From assembly GCA_016184445.1 (NCBI GenBank), contig JACPCT010000340.1:1-5108 (forward strand): a stretch of DNA of 5,108 nt. Reading direction: 5' to 3'. Below are positions 1 through 4,385 of the stretch, in pieces. Numbering within the stretch: position 1 is the stretch's first letter; each line of letters opens with the position of its first letter. Source of the DNA: Candidatus Tectimicrobiota bacterium (lineage in GTDB: Bacteria; UBA8248). A program made the position numbers and the translations under genes. The notes under the pieces were generated by a model that did not search any database, had not been told where the DNA came from, and was given only the letters and a program-made list of their open reading frames with translations.

Positions 1-756
1 AAGTGCCGGGAGGGGAAGGTGACCCTCGGCTCGGGGGTGCGCATGGCGCGGACGGTGGAGGCGGGCCTGGCGCTCAAGGCCGCGGGCTACGACTGGCTCT
101 TCATCGACCTCGAGCACGGGCCCTTCGACCTGGAGACGGCGCAGCAGATCGCCATCGGCGCCCTGACGCAGGGAATCACCCCGCTGGTGCGGGTGGCCGG
201 CCTCTCGCCGCACCTGAGCACCCGCATCCTGGACGCGGGGGCGCAGGGCATCGTGCTCCCCCACGTGAACTCGGCCGGGGAGGCGCGGGAGCTCGTCCAG
301 ATCTGCAAGTTCCCGCCCGAGGGCGGGCGCAGCTCGGGCGGGGGACTCGCCCACGGCCGCTTCGAGCCCATGGACGCGGCGCAGCTGCTGGCCGAGGTGA
401 ACCGGGAGATGCTCCTCGTGGCCATGATCGAGACCCCCGAGGCGGGGGAGAACGCGGACGCCATCGCGGCCGTGCCGGGGGTCGACGTGCTCCTCATCGG
501 GACGAACGACCTCAGCACGGGGATGGGCATCGTGGGCCAGCACGACCACCCCCGGGTGAACAAGGTGTATGATCAAGTCATCGCGGCCTGCCGCAAGCAC
601 GGCAAGACGGCCGGCATGGGGGGCTCCTACGCCCCGGCGATGATCGAGCGGCGCGTCCGGGAGGGCATCCGCTTCATCCTGTGCGGCAGCGACCTGACCT
701 TCATGATCGCGGGCGCCAAGGCCCAGGCCGACATGGCGCGGAAGGCGGCGGGCTGA
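1..756 (+). CDS. HpcH/HpaI-type class II aldolase (5' end outside window)
   Basis: This is a metal-dependent aldolase of the HpcH/HpaI (2,4-dihydroxyhept-2-ene-1,7-dioate aldolase / citrate lyase beta-like) family. Such enzymes cleave or form C-C bonds between pyruvate (or a similar 2-oxo acid) and an aldehyde in the cytoplasm. Counting from the GTG at 19, the visible family motifs are FIDLEHGPFD (catalytic His33), VRVAG (Arg58, which binds the pyruvate carboxylate), LDAGAQGIVLPHV (71-83), a KFPPEGGRS block (97-105), MIETPEAG (metal ligand Glu138) and GTNDLS (metal ligand Asp164). The usual form of the last motif is GP(N/A)DLS, so Thr replaces Pro. The frame is open from base 1, and the residues before the GTG (KCREGK) match the 'LREGKVxLG' lead-in typical of the family. 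The real start is therefore probably upstream, and GTG19 is only an internal codon. The family is usually about 250-265 residues, so little is missing. The neighbouring FAH-family gene is a classic partner in aromatic and 2-oxo-acid catabolism. The family is sure; the substrate is unknown. Confidence 0.93.
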   Translation, partial: KCREGKVTLGSGVRMARTVEAGLALKAAGYDWLFIDLEHGPFDLETAQQIAIGALTQGITPLVRVAGLSPHLSTRILDAGAQGIVLPHVNSAGEARELVQICKFPPEGGRSSGGGLAHGRFEPMDAAQLLAEVNREMLLVAMIETPEAGENADAIAAVPGVDVLLIGTNDLSTGMGIVGQHDHPRVNKVYDQVIAACRKHGKTAGMGGSYAPAMIERRVREGIRFILCGSDLTFMIAGAKAQADMARKAAG

Positions 757-775
757 AGCGCGCCGTATTTGCCCT

Positions 776-854
776 CCGTAGGGGCGGCCCCCCGTGGCCG
801 CCCCGCAGACGGGGCAGGCACGGTGGGCGGACATTGTCCGCCCTGCCCCTACGG
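776..854. repeat. Nested palindromic REP/MITE-like element
   Basis: This 79-base imperfect palindrome fills most of the spacer between the aldolase and the FAH gene. The outer arms are perfect 10-bp inverted repeats (CCGTAGGGGC at 776-785 and GCCCCTACGG at 845-854). Inside lie a 9-bp perfect hairpin (781-789 with 796-804, loop CCCCGT) and an 8-bp perfect hairpin (825-832 with 836-843, loop ATT). GGGGCAG at 811-817 can also pair with CTGCCCC at 843-849, so outer and inner pairings compete. The GTAGGGGC...GCCCCTAC ends with GGCGG/CCGCC hairpins resemble small dispersed palindromes common in GC-rich genomes. I see no clear target-site duplication and no coding capacity. In the mRNA it would fold strongly just upstream of the next ribosome binding site and could protect or attenuate the transcript; that role is inferred. 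Confidence 0.8.
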
Positions 855-861
855 TCAATCC

Positions 862-867
862 AGGAGG
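862..867 (+). promoter_or_regulatory. Ribosome binding site deciding the FAH-family start
   Basis: AGGAGG lies four bases before the ATG at 872. The frame is also open upstream as far as an ATG at 794, but that codon sits inside the palindromic repeat and has no Shine-Dalgarno sequence. The protein beginning MKLLSYE is the usual N-terminus of the family, so 872 is chosen. Confidence 0.85.
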
Positions 868-871
868 AACC

Positions 872-1723
872 ATGAAACTGCTCAGCTACGAGGCCGGGAA
901 CGGCCCCCGCGTGGCGGTGCTGACCGCCGCGGGGGTGGAGGACGTGGCGCCCGAGACGGGCGACGCCTGCGCCGTCATCGCGGCGGGGGGGACCCCCAGG
1001 ACGAGCGGCAAGCCCAAGCCCCTCGCCTCGGTGAAGCTCCTGCCCCCCGTCGCCGAGCTCAGGCGGCCCGTCATCGCGGTGGGCCTCAACTACAAGAAGC
1101 ACGCCGACGAGAGCGCCCACCGGCGGAAGGAGGCGCCCGGCACCTACCCGAAGATCCCCGTCTTCTTCTGCAAGTGGATCGGCTCGCACAACGGCCCCGA
1201 GGGGAAGATCGTCCACCACGCGGTCACGAAGCACCTCGACTACGAGGCCGAGCTCGTCATCGTGATCGGGAAGAAGGGCGTCGACATCCCGAAGGAGAGG
1301 GCGCTGGATCACGTCTACGGCTACACCATCATGAACGAGGTCTCGGCCCGGGACGTCCAGTCGAGGCACGGCCAGTGGTTCAAGGGCAAGGCGCTGGACA
1401 CCTTCGGCCCCGTCGGCCCCTGGATCGTGACCGCCGACGAGGTGGGCGACGCGGACAACCTGGCCATCCAGAGCCGCCTGAACGGCCAGGTGCGCCAGAG
1501 ATCGAACACCAACGACATGATCTTCGACGTGGCCACGCTGGTCTCTTCCGTCTCGGAGGGCTTCACCCTCCTGCCCGGCGACATGATCGCCACCGGAACC
1601 CCCGAGGGCGTGGGCCTCTTCATGGACCCGCCCGGCCTCATGAAGCCGGGCGACGTAATCGAGTGCGAGATCGAGAAGATCGGCGTGCTGCGCAACCACG
1701 TCGTGGCCCCCGGAGCGCCTTAA
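872..1723 (+). CDS. FAH-family hydrolase/isomerase (acylpyruvase or HHDD-isomerase type)
   Basis: This 283-residue protein belongs to the fumarylacetoacetate hydrolase family, whose members hydrolyse, decarboxylate or isomerise 2,4-dioxo or 2-hydroxy-diene acids using Mg2+ or Mn2+. After an N-terminal domain (1-60) comes the catalytic fold: GLNYKKHADE (71-80, with the lid His77/Glu80 pair), VFFCKW (97-102), DYEAEL (123-128, metal ligands Glu125 and Glu127), NEVSARDVQ (155-163), GKALDTFGPVGPW (172-184), RQRSNTNDMIF (208-218) and ATGTPEGVG (240-248), followed by MKPGDVIECEIEKIGVLRN. The third metal ligand is usually the Asp of NDxSARD; here it is Glu156, a conservative change. Length is normal for bacterial FAHD1/HpcE-like proteins. 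It follows the aldolase on the same strand with a 115-base spacer holding the palindromic repeat, so co-transcription is likely but unproven. Exact substrate (acylpyruvate, 2-hydroxyhepta-2,4-diene-dioate or another) cannot be told. The SARD, metal and GTPEGVG motifs make the family certain. Confidence 0.95.
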   Translation: MKLLSYEAGNGPRVAVLTAAGVEDVAPETGDACAVIAAGGTPRTSGKPKPLASVKLLPPVAELRRPVIAVGLNYKKHADESAHRRKEAPGTYPKIPVFFCKWIGSHNGPEGKIVHHAVTKHLDYEAELVIVIGKKGVDIPKERALDHVYGYTIMNEVSARDVQSRHGQWFKGKALDTFGPVGPWIVTADEVGDADNLAIQSRLNGQVRQRSNTNDMIFDVATLVSSVSEGFTLLPGDMIATGTPEGVGLFMDPPGLMKPGDVIECEIEKIGVLRNHVVAPGAP

Positions 1724-1774
1724 GCCGCGGGGGCGTCTCCTCGTACCGGCACGCGCCAATTTGTGGTAGCGTCC

Positions 1775-1799
1775 GCGCGTGGGGCCTGGCCCCATGCGC
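1775..1799. other. Strong hairpin in the 222-base spacer before the DRE-TIM gene
   Basis: The spacer 1724-1945 has no gene. Its main structure is an 11-bp stem (1775-1785 with 1789-1799, one G-T pair, loop CTG). A run of seven T lies at 1817-1823, 17 bases after the stem, too far for a textbook intrinsic terminator. The hairpin may still slow or end transcription from the FAH gene, or shield the 3' end of its mRNA. TGGTAGCGT at 1764-1772 resembles a GC-rich -10 region but has no convincing -35 box. The rest of the spacer shows nothing recognisable until the ribosome binding site. Confidence 0.5.
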
Positions 1800-1933
1800 C
1801 GCACCGGCCCTCCTGCTTTTTTTCGGCCCTTTCGGGACCCAGCGCGGTCACCCGGGGACCACCCGCGCCGAACGGACAACGAAGCTCCATCCGGGTGAGC
1901 GCCGTCATCCTCTTACCCACATCGGCAGGAGAA

Positions 1934-1940
1934 AAGGAGG
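1934..1940 (+). promoter_or_regulatory. Ribosome binding site deciding the DRE-TIM enzyme start
   Basis: AAGGAGG, a near-perfect anti-Shine-Dalgarno match, lies five bases before the ATG at 1946. The frame stays open back to a GTG at 1763, but that 61-codon extension reads like spacer (Pro/Ala/Ser-rich, no family similarity) and contains the hairpin and T-run, so 1946 is chosen. Confidence 0.9.
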
Positions 1941-1945
1941 CTGAG

Positions 1946-3148
1946 ATGTCGTCCTGGGACGTGAAAGATCAGTGGTGGACGAGCCCGTTCAACTGGGAAG
2001 CGGAGGTCCGCAAGGACCTCAAGCTCCCCGCCAAGGTCCAATTCCACGACGCCACCCTCCGCGACGGGGAGCAGACGCCCGGCGTGGTCTTCCGCAAGGA
2101 CGAGAAGGTGGCCATCGCCAAGAAGCTCGACGAGGCCGGGGTGGACCGGATCGAGGCGGGCATGCCCGCCGTCTCGGCCGAGGACATGGAGGCGATCAAG
2201 GAGATCTCCTCCCTGGGCCTCAAGGCGAAGATCCTGACCTTCTCCCGCGCGATGCCCGCCGACATCGACCGCGCGGCCGAGTGCGGGGCCGACGGCGCCG
2301 TGATCGAGGTCCCGAGCGGCGTCCCCCGGCTCAAGTACCAGTACAACTGGACCCACGAGCAGATCATCGAGCGGGCCGAGACGGCGATCAAGTACGCCAA
2401 GGACAAGGGGCTCTTCGTCAACTTCTTCCCGTTCGACACCACCCGCGCCGAGCTCGACTTCCTCAGGCGCCTCATGACCGCCGGGGCCAAGGCGGGGGCC
2501 GACACGGTGTGCATCGTGGACACCACGGGCTGCACCACCCCCCGCGGGATGGCCTTCATGGTGCGCACGCTCAAGAAGGAGCTGGACATCCCCATCGAGG
2601 TCCACACCCACAACGACAACGGCATGGGCGTGGCCACCTCCCTGGCCGCCGTGGAGGAGGGCGCCGAGGTGGTGCAGGCCTGCGTCAACGGCCTGGGCGA
2701 GCGGACCGGCAACGCCCCCCTCGAGGAGGTGGCGGTGAGCCTCAAGGCCATCCTCGGCGTCGAGACCAACATCAAGTACCAGAAGCTGGCCGAGCTCTCC
2801 CAGCTGGTGGAGAAGCTCTCGGGGATGCGCCTGGGGGCGCAGAAACCCCTCATGGGCCGGATCTCCTACGTCCGGGAGAGCGGCCTGGGCATCGACGCCC
2901 TCTACAAGGAGCCCCGGGTGGGCTACTCGGTGCACCCCGCGTTCGTCGGGCGGAAGTTCGAGATCGTCCTGGGCAAGAAGAGCGGCAAGCCCTCGATCGA
3001 GATCAAGCTGAACGAGATGGGCCTCAAGGCCACCGAGGAGCAGATGCGCGTCATGCTCGACAAGGTGAAGCTGAAGTCTATCGAGAAGAAGGGCTGGCTC
3101 GAGGACGACGAGTTCCGCGAGATCGCCAAGGGCGTCCTCGGGCGCTAG
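1946..3148 (+). CDS. DRE-TIM metallolyase family enzyme, isopropylmalate/homocitrate synthase-like with atypical active site
   Basis: This 400-residue TIM-barrel protein is related to isopropylmalate, homocitrate and citramalate synthases (HMGL-like domain). A Trp-rich lead (W4, W10, W11, W17) precedes the barrel. The metal and substrate site is intact: LRDGEQTPG (38-46, with Arg39 and Asp40), VHTHNDNGMG (219-228, His220 and His222) and NGLGERTGN (248-256, Asn256). A C-terminal subdomain follows (about 305-400), with no LeuA-type regulatory domain; LeuA itself exceeds 500 residues. Two positions differ from the acetyl-CoA-condensing enzymes. The usual FSPEDATR block reads FFPFDTTR (160-167), putting Phe163 where the catalytic Glu belongs. 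The usual ESGIHVDG reads ESGLGIDA (311-318), putting Gly315 where the catalytic His belongs. GKHSG also reads GKKSG (343-347). Databases would probably call it 2-isopropylmalate or homocitrate synthase, but the changes argue for a different reaction, perhaps an aldol or lyase step linked to the two upstream 2-oxo-acid genes. Family sure; function open. Confidence 0.9.
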   Translation: MSSWDVKDQWWTSPFNWEAEVRKDLKLPAKVQFHDATLRDGEQTPGVVFRKDEKVAIAKKLDEAGVDRIEAGMPAVSAEDMEAIKEISSLGLKAKILTFSRAMPADIDRAAECGADGAVIEVPSGVPRLKYQYNWTHEQIIERAETAIKYAKDKGLFVNFFPFDTTRAELDFLRRLMTAGAKAGADTVCIVDTTGCTTPRGMAFMVRTLKKELDIPIEVHTHNDNGMGVATSLAAVEEGAEVVQACVNGLGERTGNAPLEEVAVSLKAILGVETNIKYQKLAELSQLVEKLSGMRLGAQKPLMGRISYVRESGLGIDALYKEPRVGYSVHPAFVGRKFEIVLGKKSGKPSIEIKLNEMGLKATEEQMRVMLDKVKLKSIEKKGWLEDDEFREIAKGVLGR

Positions 3149-3173
3149 CCGGGAAACCCAAACACGTTGTTCC

Positions 3174-3245
3174 CTCCGGCGGGGCCAGACTTTTCCCCTC
3201 TCCCCCTGGGAGAGGGGGGCTGAACCTGACGAAGCCCCGCCGGAG
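3174..3245. repeat. Second nested palindrome, REP-like, after the DRE-TIM gene
   Basis: Twelve-base perfect arms (CTCCGGCGGGGC at 3174-3185 and GCCCCGCCGGAG at 3234-3245) enclose a hairpin with a 10-bp stem (3195-3204 with 3208-3217, CCCCTCTCCC paired with GGGAGAGGGG, loop CCT). The CCCTCTCCCCCTGGGAGAGGG core resembles dispersed palindromes seen in many GC-rich genomes. It begins 25 bases after the stop of the DRE-TIM gene and could serve as a transcript end or 3' stabiliser. TTTT precedes the inner stem on the plus strand rather than following it, so it is not a standard intrinsic terminator for either strand. Confidence 0.7.
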
Positions 3246-3378
3246 AACGGCGCCACAGCGAACAACCTGTCGAGACTTCACATCTCGCCGGGGCGGTGCG
3301 GCCCGGGCTTCCCTGCCGCGGCAAAGCCGTTTAGACTGCGCGGCGGGACGCCTCTCCCTACGCGCCGGGATCCCCGCC
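3246..3378. other. Remainder of spacer before the ferredoxin gene
   Basis: This is non-coding. It holds a small hairpin (CGAGA at 3271-3275 with TCTCG at 3283-3287, seven-base loop) and otherwise GC-rich sequence without recognisable genes. It probably contains the promoter of the ferredoxin-DCC pair. Confidence 0.5.
3332..3337 (+). promoter_or_regulatory. Weak -10-like box before the ferredoxin gene
   Basis: TAGACT within CGTTTAGACTGCGCG resembles a sigma-70 -10 element (TATAAT) with a GC-rich discriminator. At 17-base spacing the -35 position reads TTCCCT (3309-3314), a poor match to TTGACA. It would start transcription about 35 bases before the ATG at 3379. The spacer at 1767-1772 has a similar TAGCGT followed by CGCGCG. 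Tentative. Confidence 0.25.
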
Positions 3379-3996
3379 ATGTGCGCCGACCGCCTGATGG
3401 ACCGCAAGACCTTCCTCAAGGAAGGCCCCCTCCACCTCATCCGCGCCTTCTTCCAGGGCGCGCACGAGGTGAAGGTCGTCCGGGGCCACCGGCCCCCGGA
3501 GCAGGATCTCCTGCTGCGCCCCCCTGGGGCGGCGAAACCCGAGGCGCGCTTCCTGGAGCTGTGCCTGGGGAGCGCCGCCTGCTCCATCGCCTGCCCGGCC
3601 AACGCCATCCGGATGGTCCCGCGCCGGGACGACCCCGGCCTCATCGGCCCGCTCATCCGCCCCGCCGAGAACGCCTGCGTCCTCTGCGAGGGCCTCTCCT
3701 GCATGAAGGCCTGCCCGACGGGGGCCCTCACCCTCGTCCCCCGGGAGGCGATCCGCATCGGCCTGGCCGGGGTGGACGGCGGGGAGTGCCTCGCCTGGTC
3801 GGGCCAGCAGGAGTCCTGCGCCGCCTGCGCCGAGCGCTGCCCGGTCGGGGCGGCCGCCATCGTCATCGAGGAGCGCGGGGGCGCGAGAGGCCCCGTGGTA
3901 CGGGAGGCGGGCTGCACGGGCTGCGGGGTGTGCGAGTACTACTGCCCCGTCTACCCCTCGGCCATCCGCATCCGCCCGCTCCCGGAAGCCGGATGA
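3379..3996 (+). CDS. NapG/MauM-like polyferredoxin with four cluster motifs
   Basis: This 205-residue protein is a multi-cluster ferredoxin that would pass electrons between redox partners. Four Cys groups are visible: C62-x5-C68-x3-C72-P, C100-x2-C103-x4-C108-x3-C112-P, C137...C147-x2-C150-x3-C154-P (the split NapG/MauM-type pattern), and a perfect C179-x2-C182-x2-C185-x3-C189-P. In the first group the expected second Cys is Ser65 (codon AGC at 3571), so that site may hold a 3Fe-4S or an altered cluster. The N-terminus (MDRKTFLKEG from residue 7) resembles a Tat motif, but no hydrophobic stretch follows, so a cytoplasmic location is likelier. The start is uncertain: ATG3379 has only a weak GGGA 8 bases upstream, and ATG3397, beginning at MDRKTF, is a good alternative. 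The stop overlaps the next gene's ATG (ATGA), implying translational coupling. The redox partner is not in the window. No catalytic subunit is adjacent, so NapG itself is not claimed. Confidence 0.88.
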   Translation: MCADRLMDRKTFLKEGPLHLIRAFFQGAHEVKVVRGHRPPEQDLLLRPPGAAKPEARFLELCLGSAACSIACPANAIRMVPRRDDPGLIGPLIRPAENACVLCEGLSCMKACPTGALTLVPREAIRIGLAGVDGGECLAWSGQQESCAACAERCPVGAAAIVIEERGGARGPVVREAGCTGCGVCEYYCPVYPSAIRIRPLPEAG

Positions 3997-4385
3997 CCGG
4001 GGCTGAGGAAGAGCGCCGGGCCCTCCTCCTCTGGGACGGGGGGTGCGCCTTCTGCCGCCGCTGCGCCGCCTGGGCCGAGGCCCGCGACCGAGCGGGCAGG
4101 CTCCGGGCCCTTCCCTACCAGGAGGCCCCCTCCCCCCCCATGACGGAGGCCCTGCGCGGGGCCTGCGCCCGGGCGGTCCACCTCATCCTGCCGGACGGGC
4201 GGGTCCTCCGCGCCGGGCGCGCCGTCCTGGGCGCGCTCGCGCTCCTGGGCTTCCGGCGCACGGCGGCCCTCCTCTCCCTCTACCCATTCGTGTGGATGGT
4301 CGAGGCGGGCTACTGGCTCGCGGCGCGGAACCGGGGCCGCCTGGGGCGGCTCCTGGACGGACGGGGAGGGAACCTTCCTAGTTAG
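3993..4385 (+). CDS. DCC-family (DUF393) thiol-disulfide oxidoreductase-like protein
   Basis: This 130-residue protein belongs to the DCC family, named for a conserved Asp and two Cys near the N-terminus. The motif LLWDGGCAFC (12-21) supplies Asp15, Cys18 and Cys21, preceded by a short beta strand as in thioredoxin-like folds; a further Cys24 follows. The common form is DGxCxxC with D-G-D, so Gly17 is a small deviation. The C-terminus carries the family's typical YWLAARNRGRL (107-117) after a hydrophobic stretch (LGALALLGF...LLSLYPFVWMV) that could sit at a membrane surface. Length is normal. The ATG overlaps the ferredoxin stop by four bases, with a weak GGAAG four bases upstream, so the two are almost certainly made together. 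A shared redox role is inferred; the biochemical function of DCC proteins is poorly known. Its stop lies within the 3' end of the opposite-strand gene. Confidence 0.85.
   Translation: MTGAEEERRALLLWDGGCAFCRRCAAWAEARDRAGRLRALPYQEAPSPPMTEALRGACARAVHLILPDGRVLRAGRAVLGALALLGFRRTAALLSLYPFVWMVEAGYWLAARNRGRLGRLLDGRGGNLPS

Noticed and set aside
19..21. GTG at 19 as the true aldolase start
   Set aside because: The frame is open to base 1 and the preceding residues match the family's N-terminal lead-in, so the gene most likely begins before the window.
794..871. Upstream start for the FAH-family protein
   Set aside because: It lies inside the palindromic repeat with no ribosome binding site; AGGAGG before 872 and the family's usual N-terminus decide for 872.
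1764..1772. Promoter for the DRE-TIM gene (TGGTAGCGT)
   Set aside because: It has some -10 character but no recognisable -35 box, and the hairpin right after it makes the call unsafe.
1775..1823. Intrinsic terminator made of the hairpin and the T7 run
   Set aside because: Seventeen bases separate the stem from the T-run, so the two do not form a standard terminator; kept only as a hairpin.
701..1879. 392-codon minus-strand frame opposite the FAH gene
   Set aside because: It covers the palindrome and the spacer hairpin, is Arg/Gly/Asp-biased, and has no recognisable domain; it is a shadow of the plus-strand gene.
1913..3265. 450-codon open frame on the minus strand opposite the DRE-TIM gene
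   Set aside because: It mirrors a strongly supported gene in GC-rich DNA. The product is low-complexity (Leu/Gly/Asp/Val/His-rich), has no motif, and runs across the palindromic repeat.
1972..3378. Long plus-strand upstream extension of the ferredoxin frame through the DRE-TIM gene
   Set aside because: The translated part before 3379 is Arg/Gly/Pro-rich out-of-frame noise over a real gene; ferredoxin similarity starts only near 3397.
3379..3996. Calling the ferredoxin NapG or NapF
   Set aside because: No nitrate reductase genes are adjacent, no true Tat signal is present, and the first cluster motif is altered; only general family likeness is supported.
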